DNA from: CAJXVA01 sp963761755
GTDB lineage: Bacteria > Myxococcota_A > Polyangia > Nannocystales > Nannocystaceae
Reading direction: 5' to 3'
DNA: 64,000 bases
Assembly (NCBI GenBank): GCA_963761755.1
Contig: CAVXIC010000012.1
Coordinates: 558,001 to 622,000 of the forward strand
Shown: positions 47,481-56,057 of the stretch, piece by piece
Layout: every line of letters starts with the position of its first letter
Numbering within the stretch: the stretch's first letter is position 1
Translations under genes and position numbers: made by a program
The notes under the pieces: generated by a model
Told to the model about the DNA's origin: nothing
Databases searched by the model: none
The model's input: only the letters and a program-made list of their open reading frames with translations

Positions 47481-50400
47481 GTGCCGTGTCCGGACGAGGA
47501 TAGCCTCATCGGGTATGTCGACGGGGTCGTCGGCGAGGATGAGCGACGCGAGCTGGATGCACATCTCGACGCGTGCTCGGCCTGTCAGGCGGTCGCGGCC
47601 GCCCTCGTCACGTCGACGACATCCGTCGGCGGAGGGGACGCTCCGACGCACCCCGACGAGGTCGTCATCGCGAAGCGTTACACCCGGCGCGGACACCTCG
47701 GCGCGGGCGCGATGGGGATGGTCATCGAAGCCTGGGACACCGTCCTGGAGCGCGCCGTCGCGGTCAAGGTGCTCCGGCCCGAGGTGGTGTCTGCATCGCA
47801 GCAGCGTGCGCGCATCCTGCGGGAGGCTCGGGCGCTCAGCCGACTCAACCATCCGAACGTGGTGACCATCTACGACGTCGGCGTGTCGGAGGCGGACACG
47901 GTGTTCATCGTCATGGAGTTGGTCCGGGGTGGCTCGCTTCGAGCGTGGCTCGGGGAGAACCACGACTGGCGCGAGGTCGTTCGCGTCCTCGTCGGTGCCG
48001 GACGTGGCCTTGCAGCAGCGCACGCAGCGGGGGTGATTCATCGGGACTTCAAGCCGGACAACGTCCTGGTCGGCGCGGACGGGCGGGCGCGCGTGACCGA
48101 CTTCGGACTCGCGCGGGACGAGCACGTCGGTGATTTGCAGACGCTCGCGACGACGAAGGATGGGGCGCCGGGCCGCGAAGAGACCACCCGATCTGGGCTC
48201 CTGGTCGGTACGCCGGCGTACATGGCACCCGAGCAGCTCCGGGGCGAGACCGCCGAGGCGCGCAGTGATCAGTTCGGGTTTTGCGTGACGTGCTACGAGG
48301 CGCTGCTGGGCGGGCGGCCGTTCGCCGGCACGAGTCCCGCGGGGCTGCTGGACGACATCGCGCGCGGTGCCATTGGCGATCCCGGACACCGACTCGAAGG
48401 CCTACCCGAGGAGGTCGTCGACCTGCTTCGGCGGGGCCTGTCGCTGCGCGCCGCAGACCGCTTCGCGTCGCTGGAGACGCTCGTTCATCGTCTCGAAAAG
48501 CGCACGCGCTCGAGCGCGCGCCGCTGGAGCCTTCCGGTGGGGTTTGGCGTGGCCGCGCTCGGCGTCGCTGGCCTGTCGGGGTGGGACTCCGGCCCGACCT
48601 GCACGGACCTCGACGACCCCCTGCGGGCAGTCTACGGAGCGTCGGTCCGAGACGAACTCGCCGCGGCCTTCGCCGACGCCGCCGTTCACGGGGACGAGGT
48701 CTGGTCGCGGCTGGACGGGCGCTTGAACGACTGGGCGCGCACCTGGGTCGAGACCCGGACCGAGGTGTGCCGGACCTCCGATCGCGATGCAACCCTCTCG
48801 GCCGCCACCCTCGACGCACGGATGTCGTGTCTCGACGACCAGCTCGACACGCTGCGAGCCTTCGTCGACGCCGTCGAGGCTCCCGACGAGGACGTCGTGC
48901 GCCATGCCCTCTACGCCGTGCCCAGCGCGGAGGGGATTGCAGCGTGCAGGGTGCTGACGCCCGGCGAGTCCACCCTCTCCGCGCCGCGACCGGATCAGCG
49001 AGAGGCGGTGGCAACGCTGCGTGCCGAGCTCTCCGACATCCGAACGGCCCGCCGCGCGGCCCGAAACGACGAGGCCTACGCCTTGGCGGTGGACGTCCAT
49101 CGTCGTGCCGCGGCGACGGCCTACGCGCCCGTCGCCGTCGAAGCGCTGGCGGAGCTCGGCATGGCCGCGTTCGAGACCAGCCGAGCAGCCGAGGCCGAAG
49201 CGCACCTCGAGGAGGCGTCCCAGGGTGCCGAGGCGCTCGGGCACGATCAGGTCGTCGCCCATGCACAGCTCGGGCTGCTCCGGGTGCTCGTGAACGATCC
49301 CGCGCGCGAGTCCGAGGTGTCGCGGGTGGCCCGTCGCGCCGAGGCGACGATCCAGCGGCTCGGCAATCCGCCCTCGATGCGATCGCGCTGGCTTGCGAGC
49401 CAGCTCTTCCGAGCAGCCGAGCACGCACGCTTCGACGAGGCCGAGCGCTACGTCGAGGAACTGGAGGCGCTCGTGCTCGCGCATCCGGACCTCGCCTACG
49501 CGCGGCTGTACACCGACTGGGCCGACCTGCTGCGGCGCCAGGGCGACTACGTCAACGCCGCGAAGATGCTCGAGCGCGGGCTCGTGGATCAGGTCGCGCG
49601 ACTGGGCCCCCATCACCCCGACGTCGCCCGGACCGAGGGCACGTTGAGCATCACGCTGATGGCCTTGGGCCGCACGGCGGAAGGCCTGGGCCGTGCCGAG
49701 CGCGCGCTCGCGTCGATGACCGACCACTTCGGAGCCCGCAGCGCCGAGGTGGCCAATCTCCACAACAATCTCGGCATGGCCTACTCGCGGCTGGGTCGCG
49801 TCGAGGAGGCGTTCTCGCACCTTCATCAGGCCGTCGACATCAAGCAGGAACGGTTCGGCGAAGGCTCCCCCAACTTGGCGAGCTCCTACGCAAACCTGGC
49901 GGTCGTGGCGTCTCGACGGGGGCGTCCGGCCGACAGCGACGCGCTGTTCTTGAAGGCGCTTGGCTGCGCGACGCCGTCCCTGGGTGGTGGGCATCCTCTG
50001 GTGGGAAAGCTTCGACTCTCCCGGGCACGGGTCGCCCTGAGCGAAGGCCGGGTCGAGGACGCCGCCGCGCTCGCGCAGACGGTGCGCCCCGATCCCGGAG
50101 CGCCGGCCGCACCGGTCCTCGAGGGGGAGCGACTACAGTTCGCGCTGCTGCTCGAGCTTGCCCAAGGTCGACCCGAGCGAGCCTTGTCCACCGCGCGCAC
50201 CCTCGTCGAAGGCGTCGAGCGTGGGTCGCCCGATGACGTCGAGGCCAAGCTGTTCGCCGACACCGGACTCGGGCTCGCGCTGGCCGCCTCGGACCAGCGG
50301 CGCGAGGCCGAAGCGGTCCTGGGCCGCACGCTCGCCGCGTGGGCCGAACGCCCAGACCCGCCCTACGACCACATCGCGCGCATGCAGTGGGCCTACGCGG

Positions 50401-50549
50401 GTCTGGCCGACGACGCCGCGGACCCCCAGACCGCGTGCGAACGGCTCGCAGGCGTCGACGTCATGCTCGAGAACGCGACCTACCTGGAGTACGCACTGCG
50501 TCCGGTGATCCTGCGCCGACTCGGCCGCTGCCCGCCCCGCAAGGGATGA
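47481..50549 (+). CDS. Zinc-finger/Ser-Thr protein kinase/TPR membrane protein
   Basis: A 1022-residue protein. Residues 1-45 are a ZAS-type anti-sigma zinc finger, with H28-x3-C32-x2-C35. The kinase domain (about 65-340) has HLGAGAMGMVIEAWD, VAVKVL (K96), VIHRDFKPDNVLV, VTDFGLARD and GTPAYMAPEQ. All catalytic residues are present. A transmembrane helix is likely at about 350-370 (WSLPVGFGVAALGVAGLSG), followed by an extracytoplasmic or TPR region of about 600 residues with repeats such as HNNLGMAYSRLGRVEEAFSHL. The gene is divergent from the ECF sigma gene. GTG 47481 is chosen because it gives the finger at the N-terminus. A likely reading is that the kinase binds the sigma factor through its finger and responds to an external signal. 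Confidence 0.9.
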   Translation: MPCPDEDSLIGYVDGVVGEDERRELDAHLDACSACQAVAAALVTSTTSVGGGDAPTHPDEVVIAKRYTRRGHLGAGAMGMVIEAWDTVLERAVAVKVLRPEVVSASQQRARILREARALSRLNHPNVVTIYDVGVSEADTVFIVMELVRGGSLRAWLGENHDWREVVRVLVGAGRGLAAAHAAGVIHRDFKPDNVLVGADGRARVTDFGLARDEHVGDLQTLATTKDGAPGREETTRSGLLVGTPAYMAPEQLRGETAEARSDQFGFCVTCYEALLGGRPFAGTSPAGLLDDIARGAIGDPGHRLEGLPEEVVDLLRRGLSLRAADRFASLETLVHRLEKRTRSSARRWSLPVGFGVAALGVAGLSGWDSGPTCTDLDDPLRAVYGASVRDELAAAFADAAVHGDEVWSRLDGRLNDWARTWVETRTEVCRTSDRDATLSAATLDARMSCLDDQLDTLRAFVDAVEAPDEDVVRHALYAVPSAEGIAACRVLTPGESTLSAPRPDQREAVATLRAELSDIRTARRAARNDEAYALAVDVHRRAAATAYAPVAVEALAELGMAAFETSRAAEAEAHLEEASQGAEALGHDQVVAHAQLGLLRVLVNDPARESEVSRVARRAEATIQRLGNPPSMRSRWLASQLFRAAEHARFDEAERYVEELEALVLAHPDLAYARLYTDWADLLRRQGDYVNAAKMLERGLVDQVARLGPHHPDVARTEGTLSITLMALGRTAEGLGRAERALASMTDHFGARSAEVANLHNNLGMAYSRLGRVEEAFSHLHQAVDIKQERFGEGSPNLASSYANLAVVASRRGRPADSDALFLKALGCATPSLGGGHPLVGKLRLSRARVALSEGRVEDAAALAQTVRPDPGAPAAPVLEGERLQFALLLELAQGRPERALSTARTLVEGVERGSPDDVEAKLFADTGLGLALAASDQRREAEAVLGRTLAAWAERPDPPYDHIARMQWAYAGLADDAADPQTACERLAGVDVMLENATYLEYALRPVILRRLGRCPPRKG

Positions 50550-50591
50550 GTCCGGCGCCGCGACTCCCCGCTCGCGGTGCGCGGAGGGAGC

Positions 50592-53417
50592 TCAGTCCCC
50601 CGCGAGGGATCCCTCGATCAGGGCGCGGGTCCGCTCGGCCGCCGCGATTCCGATGCGCGAGCCGTTGATGCGACCGAGCTGATCGTCGGCGAAGATGTGA
50701 ATGCCACCCCACAGGCGAGATTGTCCCGCCTGGTCTGCCGCGTCGTAGTAGCTGGCCCACTGCAGCGTGACGTCTTCGGTGGGGCCGGCCTCGAAGATGA
50801 GGGTGTTTCCGGCGGGGAGTGTGAAGCTGTGCAGGCCGCCGGGAAACCATGGGCTGCCCGTGTATGCGGCCATCGCCTCGGCCGCCGCGCGACTGAAGGT
50901 CGAGTGCCCGGATGTGAACCCCGGGAAGGCCGGCGTCACGAAGGTGCGGCGCTGGTAGGGGATCCAGTCCTTGACCCGCATCCAGCGCAGAGGCGTGTAG
51001 TCGGCCTCGCGATCGCCGGGTTCCCCCGGCCACGACCACACGGCGATCTCACCGACGTGCCAGCGCAGGTGGTGATGGCGCTCTCCGGGGGCGGAGGACT
51101 TCTCGGTGATCAGCTCGATGAGGCCCGGCTCGAGCGGCAGCCCGTTCTCGCTATAGCTGGGCAAGGCGGGGTCCGACCGCTGTCCTTGCTGACCCATCCA
51201 CCGAATCAAGGTGATCGGTCGGGGTCCCAGACTGTCGCGCTTGAGCTCCCACGCGCTGATCGCCGCATCGTGCACCGCGCCCGAGACCGCCAGGTAGAAG
51301 CCGACGTCCCACGCGAGGCGGTCCACCGGGTCGCCCTCGCCAAAGGGCACGCGCTCCTCGGCCTCCAACTCGTCGGAGACCTCGTTGACCAGCCCCATCC
51401 AGTGGCCGGGGGGCGTGGTGGACCTGGGGCCGTCGGCCCAGATCTCGGCGACGACGCGCGTGAAGTCGCCGCGCGGCACGACGTTGGGGGCGTAGGGCTC
51501 GCCCGTCACGGGGTTGGTGGCGTAGCCGGTGCCGTCGTTGCGCCCGAGTGTGTTGTTGCCGACGCTGGCGGGACCGATGTCGATACGCACCCCATCGTCG
51601 ACGTCGAGCTCGGAGGTCCTGCGGATCACGTCGACCACCCAGTCCACCATCTGCGGATCTTCGACCCGCGGGTAGCCGTCACCGGGGTCGGAGTACAGGC
51701 CCGTGTCGGGGTCCTTGGAGATCGCGAAGGGCTCCACGCTGGCCCAATGCGGTCCGATGTAGGGCTGGATGGCGTCGTCGAGAACGATCCCGTTTTGCGT
51801 CTCGGCGGTGCCCAGGTTGAGCTGTTGCCACACGTTGGGGTCCTCGACGTTCGTGCCAGGGACGTCGACCACCATCACCGGGTTGCTCGCGCCCCAATCC
51901 GTCGTGTCCGCGTAGCCGTGCGCTTCGTTCGCGCCGTCGTTGGCGCAGCTTTCGATGACGGCTCGCGCCACCCGGTTTCCGACGGCCACGGCATCGTCGC
52001 CGTCGGTGTGCGTGTCGTCCGGGTCCAGACCCAACACGTCCATGAAGGAACCGAAGCAGTCCAGGCTGGTCTGAGCCCCGACCGCGTTGGCAAAGCGATG
52101 TTCCAGCACCCGGAACGCGGCGTATGCCATCGCGACCTCGCGGGCCTGGTCGATGTCCTCGGCTTCGTGACGCTGCGTGTAGACGACCCCATCGGCGACG
52201 TCTTGGTATGCCGCCCACGCGTCGTACATCGCGACGCTCGTGTGGTGGAGGTTCCGCGCGTGGACCGGGGGGTGGGGGATGTCGCGCCGAATGCTGTCGA
52301 AGAGGAGCTCCATCCATCGCCGGGCCATCGTGCCGTTGGGGGCGAGGTCGACCGCGTCCGCAGGACAGCTCGCGTCGGGCTCCGGCTTGGCCTCGGGTTC
52401 CCACAACGCCAGGCCTTCGGGCCCAATGACCACGCCCTCGTCGAGCGCCGGTGTCAGCACGCCACCACCGACGCCCCACACGCCGCCTTCGGGGTCGGCC
52501 CACAGCGCGTGAATCGACTGCGGACGCGTCGTGAGGGCGAGGTCGAGCGGCTCCCACGCTCCGCCCCGGACCTTCCGCATCGCGAACCCTTCGGCACCCG
52601 CGACCCAGGTCGTTCGGTGCTCATCGAGGGTGACCGCCTGGAGCAGCGGGGCGTCCGGTGGGCTGTCGTCGGCGAAGCCTTCGAGCCCGCCTCGCAGCAG
52701 CACCCCCTCGCTGAGGCCTCCGACGATCACGACGTCGTCGTCGTCGCCGGTGACCGTGAACAGCTGCGTCTGGACGCCGGCGTCGACGCGCTGAAGCTCG
52801 GTGCCGTCGAAGTGCAGCACGGTCCCCAGGCCGCCGACCATCCAGACGTCGTCCGCGCTGCGTCCCCACACCTTGAACAACGCAGGGATGTTGCCCGAGG
52901 GGCTTCGCGGCAGATCGTCGGGGAGCTCGACCTCGGTCCAGGCGGAACCGTCGTAGCGCCATGCAAACCCATCGCGCGCGGCGAACCCCCCGACGGCCCA
53001 GACGTCGTCGGGCGTCGCACCCCAGATGCCAAACACGGTGTTGCCGAAGAACACGGGCGTGGGTGTGCGCTCGAACACCTCGTTCTCGTAGCGGAGGATG
53101 GTCGCGCCGCCCCCGCCGAAGAACACCGGGCCAGACTCGAAGGGGTGCACCCACCACAGGTCGTGGAGCATGGGGACGTCGAGGGATTCGAACGCGCCCC
53201 CTCGGCGGTGAAGCACGACGGGCCCAGACACCAGATCGGGCTGGGCGCCGACCACCCAAACATCGTCTGCGCTCGTCCCGGCGACCGAGAGAAACGCCGC
53301 ACGCCCGTCGAGCGCCGACTCGGCGAAGCTCGGAATGGGCGGGGTCTGGGCACCATCCTCTCGGCAAGCCGTGAGGAGGAAGAAGGAGAACCCGGCAGTG
53401 ACCCGTAGACGTCTCAT
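50592..53417 (-). CDS. Beta-propeller/vanadium-dependent haloperoxidase-like lipoprotein
   Basis: A 941-residue lipoprotein (lipobox FLLTAC near residue 18). The N-terminal ~330 residues repeat the VWG.S.DDVW-like propeller motif (SADDVWVVGAQ, GIWGATPDDVWAVGG, VWGRSADDVWMVGG). The C-terminal ~550 residues match bacterial vanadium haloperoxidase/PAP2-like enzymes. FPGFTSGHSTFSRA (S836, G837, H838) is the conserved PxSGH region, and SRLWGGIHIFADD gives the R901, H907, D911 set of SRxxxxxHxxxD, with H907 the vanadate ligand and H838 the catalytic His. DPNVWQQLNLG-type inserts are present. It could halogenate or oxidise substrates outside the cell. Fusion to a propeller is uncommon. Confidence 0.9.
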   Translation of the reverse strand: MRRLRVTAGFSFFLLTACREDGAQTPPIPSFAESALDGRAAFLSVAGTSADDVWVVGAQPDLVSGPVVLHRRGGAFESLDVPMLHDLWWVHPFESGPVFFGGGGATILRYENEVFERTPTPVFFGNTVFGIWGATPDDVWAVGGFAARDGFAWRYDGSAWTEVELPDDLPRSPSGNIPALFKVWGRSADDVWMVGGLGTVLHFDGTELQRVDAGVQTQLFTVTGDDDDVVIVGGLSEGVLLRGGLEGFADDSPPDAPLLQAVTLDEHRTTWVAGAEGFAMRKVRGGAWEPLDLALTTRPQSIHALWADPEGGVWGVGGGVLTPALDEGVVIGPEGLALWEPEAKPEPDASCPADAVDLAPNGTMARRWMELLFDSIRRDIPHPPVHARNLHHTSVAMYDAWAAYQDVADGVVYTQRHEAEDIDQAREVAMAYAAFRVLEHRFANAVGAQTSLDCFGSFMDVLGLDPDDTHTDGDDAVAVGNRVARAVIESCANDGANEAHGYADTTDWGASNPVMVVDVPGTNVEDPNVWQQLNLGTAETQNGIVLDDAIQPYIGPHWASVEPFAISKDPDTGLYSDPGDGYPRVEDPQMVDWVVDVIRRTSELDVDDGVRIDIGPASVGNNTLGRNDGTGYATNPVTGEPYAPNVVPRGDFTRVVAEIWADGPRSTTPPGHWMGLVNEVSDELEAEERVPFGEGDPVDRLAWDVGFYLAVSGAVHDAAISAWELKRDSLGPRPITLIRWMGQQGQRSDPALPSYSENGLPLEPGLIELITEKSSAPGERHHHLRWHVGEIAVWSWPGEPGDREADYTPLRWMRVKDWIPYQRRTFVTPAFPGFTSGHSTFSRAAAEAMAAYTGSPWFPGGLHSFTLPAGNTLIFEAGPTEDVTLQWASYYDAADQAGQSRLWGGIHIFADDQLGRINGSRIGIAAAERTRALIEGSLAGD

Positions 53418-53499
53418 CGCGAAGGGTGGAGTCTAGCAGCCCGCGGTGCGTTGGGTTCCATCGCGGGCTGCCCGCGGACGCATGACGGATGCGTGACGA

Positions 53500-54162
53500 T
53501 CACGCCACCCGATCACTCCATGAGGCGCTGCCCGATGCTTCGTCCATTGGCCGAAGCGATGCGCTGGCGCCCGGAGATTGATGGGCTGAGTCCGACGAGG
53601 TCTCGAGGGCGACGAGCTTCGGTGCGGCGACCTCCCCGAAGCCGTGGGGTCCCTCGACATAGCAGCGAACCCCGAGTCGCGCAGCGACCGCCAGGGTCTC
53701 CTCTTCGAGTGGGCGTTCGGAGACGAGCCAGGGCTCGGCGCCTCCTGCCCACTGCTCGAACTCGGCGACAGACGCCGGCGTGGCCGGGGAGCGGGCCGCC
53801 CGGATCTCCACGACCGATCGCGTCCGGTTGCGGCGTCGCGCCAGCTCTCCGGCGGCCAAACAGCCGGCGGCCGCCACGGTCACGGCGTACCCCGCCACAT
53901 TGACCGCATCAGTGGTCTGAGGACGAACGGCCGGCAGGTTGAACATGCTCAGGACCAAGCCGAGCGCCAGGGCGTTGATGCCCAGGAGGTTCCACATCTC
54001 GGCCCGAGAGGCGCGCGAGAGCCAGCCGTCCAAGCGGGCGAGGCCAGTGCGCTGGGGGTCGAGCGTCTGCTCGGGGGGGACGCGGGTCGCAAAGTTGGGT
54101 TGGGTGCGCAGCCAGGTCACCGCGCGATAGAAGAAGCCGGGAAAGGTGGTGTCGTCGTGCAT
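53500..54162 (-). CDS. Two-helix membrane protein, 220 aa
   Basis: A 220-residue protein from ATG 54162. Residues 1-60 are charged and helical (FPGFFYRAVTWLRTQPNFAT), followed by MWNLLGINALALGLVLSM, a first transmembrane helix at about 60-80, and VNVAGYAVTVAAAGCLAAGELA, a second at about 90-110. The rest is cytoplasmic (RRRNRTRSVVEIR), with an alpha/beta segment VAARLGVRCYVEGPHG. It is not recognised. No signal peptide. It is downstream of a haloperoxidase gene on the same strand by 82 bp from that gene's start to this one's end, and they may be separate units. Confidence 0.78.
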   Translation of the reverse strand: MHDDTTFPGFFYRAVTWLRTQPNFATRVPPEQTLDPQRTGLARLDGWLSRASRAEMWNLLGINALALGLVLSMFNLPAVRPQTTDAVNVAGYAVTVAAAGCLAAGELARRRNRTRSVVEIRAARSPATPASVAEFEQWAGGAEPWLVSERPLEEETLAVAARLGVRCYVEGPHGFGEVAAPKLVALETSSDSAHQSPGASASLRPMDEASGSASWSDRVA

Positions 54163-54314
54163 GGAAATCGTCCGTTGCGGCGGGCACGGGTCGTGCACCG
54201 CTCGAGGGTGTATCGATGTTGAGCGGCGGGCAGCGTGGGCCACGGCGGGCGCACATCCAGGTGCGCCAACGCGGTCGTGGGGCTGGCTCCGTCGCGCGCA
54301 GAGGGGGGACGTCG

Positions 54315-54662
54315 CTAGGCCGCGTGCGGTGGCCCGCGAGGCTGGCCGACGACTTGGCCCCCGAGGTTCGCTCGATGTTCCGGGCCGCCGCTGGAGGCGG
54401 AGACCGAGCCGCCCATCGACGCCCAGCGAGGTCCGATCACCCCCGGCGGTCCCGCCGGGTCATCATCGTTGCCCTTGGTGGGTGAACGAACGGACCCTCG
54501 GGCGTCTCCAACCTGCGACTCGCGTCGGCCGTTCGAGGCGCCGACATCGTCGCATCGCGTCGCCGCGGTGCCGCTGCGGACCGCCGTGCTCGACGTCAGC
54601 GCTCCCGTGCTCGACAGGAGCACGAAGAGCAAGACGGCAAGCACACGGCGGCACGCACCCAT
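54315..54662 (-). CDS. Small secreted Ser/Gly-rich protein (tentative)
   Basis: A 115-residue reading frame with an N-terminal signal (MGACRRVLAVLLFVLLSSTGA), then low-complexity Ser/Gly/Arg/Asp/Pro sequence. Third codon positions are about 78% G+C by hand count, compatible with coding. It follows the lipoprotein methyltransferase gene on the same strand by 86 bp. No homologous family or domain is recognised, and there is no clear ribosome-binding site, so it is less certain than its neighbours. If real, it would be an exported small protein of unknown function. Confidence 0.5.
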   Translation of the reverse strand: MGACRRVLAVLLFVLLSSTGALTSSTAVRSGTAATRCDDVGASNGRRESQVGDARGSVRSPTKGNDDDPAGPPGVIGPRWASMGGSVSASSGGPEHRANLGGQVVGQPRGPPHAA

Positions 54663-54748
54663 GAGCTGATTGTCTACCCCCGCCGCGGCCCCGGTGCCAC
54701 AGATTCTGTGGGGCGTCGTGCGAGCGGGCGAGGCCGGCACCCTGGCGT

Positions 54749-55795
54749 CTACAGGGACAGCTCCAGGCGTTCGGTCAGGGCTTGGAACTCCGCCGAGGTC
54801 CGGATGCCCGGCGGGATCCGGTAGTCGAAGCCGCCCAGGGGTCGGCTCTGGGCAATCGCTTCGATGAGGCCGCGTTCGGCGTCGCTCAGCTCGACCACCG
54901 TCTCGTCCGCCCTGCGCAGCTCGTACGCGCGCCAGTAGTATTTGTAGGGTCCGACCGGCGTGCAGTAGTCCTTGGGCTGGCAGGGGTTGGGCACCCGCCG
55001 CACGACCACCTGGTACCCGACGTCGACCGCTTCGACTTCGTAGCGGTATGCCGCCAGGAACAGGTCGATGGCCATGCGTGGCAGGAGCTCCCGAGGGAGC
55101 GGCGTCCCCTTGCGTCCGGTCCAGCCGTAGTCGTCGAAGATCATCAAGCCGCCGGGGGACAGCAGTCGCCAGCTCAGCACGGCGTCTGCGAGCACGTCGT
55201 CGGCGGTGTGGGATCCGTCGATGTAGATGATGTCGAACATGCCCAGCGACGCGTCGCGCAGGACGTCGGCAGACGGGCCCTTGTGCTTGTGGATGCGGTC
55301 GGTCGCCCCGCTGGCGGCGATGTTGTGGTCGAACGTCGCCTCGTAGTCGCCGGCGAAGATGTCGACCGCGACCATCTCGGTGCTCGGGTCGGTGAGGATG
55401 TGGTCCGCCATCCACAGCAGCGACCGGCCCTCGTACACGCCGACCTCGAGGTAGCGCAGGTTGGGCTTGCCCTCGAGGTCTGCGAGGACCTTCTGCCACG
55501 TCGGGATCTGCTTGAGGTGCCAGGTCGCCGTGAAGCGGAAGGGCCCGTCGCCGTCGCCCAGGACGGTCGTCTGGGTCGGGCCTTCGTCCTTGGCGAAGTG
55601 CTCCATCGTCTCCGCGGCGATGGGCGGGGGCAGGACGGCGGCGGGAGCCTCGGGCGTCGCCTCGGCGTCCGCGGGCAGGGGCAGGGGCGCCTCGTTCGGC
55701 GGCGGCGCCTGTTGTGCGTCACAGCCGCCGGTTGCGGGCCCCAGTCCGAGGGCGGCGGTCAGCAAGAGTCTCGGCCGAGAGCGGCGGCGCGGCAT
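54749..55795 (-). CDS. Class I SAM-dependent methyltransferase-fold lipoprotein
   Basis: A 348-residue protein with an N-terminal signal and lipobox ATGGC (near residue 25), followed by a ~50-residue Pro/Ala linker. The body is a class I methyltransferase of the Methyltransf_24 kind: YLEVGVYEGRSLLWMADHI is motif I (E-x-G-x-x-x-G) and MVAVDIFAGD motif II. FDIIYIDGSHTADDV with SPGGLMIFDDYGW follows as the Asp-containing motifs. The linker and lipobox are unusual, because SAM is not expected in the periplasm; either the signal is not used or the domain has another role. It lies between the KaiC region and the membrane protein at 53500-54162. The fold is sure; the location needs proof. Confidence 0.85.
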   Translation of the reverse strand: MPRRRSRPRLLLTAALGLGPATGGCDAQQAPPPNEAPLPLPADAEATPEAPAAVLPPPIAAETMEHFAKDEGPTQTTVLGDGDGPFRFTATWHLKQIPTWQKVLADLEGKPNLRYLEVGVYEGRSLLWMADHILTDPSTEMVAVDIFAGDYEATFDHNIAASGATDRIHKHKGPSADVLRDASLGMFDIIYIDGSHTADDVLADAVLSWRLLSPGGLMIFDDYGWTGRKGTPLPRELLPRMAIDLFLAAYRYEVEAVDVGYQVVVRRVPNPCQPKDYCTPVGPYKYYWRAYELRRADETVVELSDAERGLIEAIAQSRPLGGFDYRIPPGIRTSAEFQALTERLELSL

Positions 55796-55844
55796 CGAGG
55801 GCAGGCTACCGGGCGCTCGCCGGGCTGGCCAGCGGCGCGTGGGT

Positions 55845-56057
55845 CTACTCGTACGTTTGGCCCGCCCACAGGAAGTCCTCCACCTCGTCCCAGCGGATCG
55901 ACGCCCGCGGGCCTGGAGGCGCTCGGCCTTCCGTCCAGCCGCCGAAGGATCCGCTCAGCCCACACTCGACGAACGCGTGGGGGTCGAAGTTGAACCAGCG
56001 CGCGCCACTGGGAACTGCGGGAACTACGGGAACTACGGGAACTACGGGCTCAGGACA
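55845..56057 (-). pseudogene. Coding-like stretch in frame after kaiC, no start codon
   Basis: Directly after the kaiC TAG (56060-56058) the same frame stays open for 70 codons to a TAG at 55845. It encodes a Pro/Val linker (from 9-base repeats) followed by WFNFDPHAFVECGLSGSF, a Gly/Pro-rich stretch and WDEVEDFLWAGQTYE. Third positions of the last 50 codons are about 86% G+C, the coding style of this genome. There is no ATG, GTG or TTG in frame near its beginning; the only GTG in frame is in the last 16 codons. It could be a read-through extension of KaiC, the 3' remnant of a lost gene, or a chance frame. I cannot decide between these. Confidence 0.45.
56010..56045 (-). repeat. 9-bp tandem repeat after kaiC
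   Basis: Four copies of gggaactac (the first with one substitution) at 56010, 56019, 56028 and 56037, directly downstream of the kaiC stop. On the minus strand in kaiC frame they read Val-Pro-Val repeats. Confidence 0.9.

Noticed and set aside
50577..53408. A 940-codon frame on the plus strand
   Set aside because: It mirrors the haloperoxidase gene and yields Arg/Val/His-rich sequence without domains; the minus strand carries the catalytic motifs.
55845..56057. Treating the stretch after kaiC as an ordinary gene
   Set aside because: No ATG, GTG or TTG in frame near its beginning; reported as uncertain instead.
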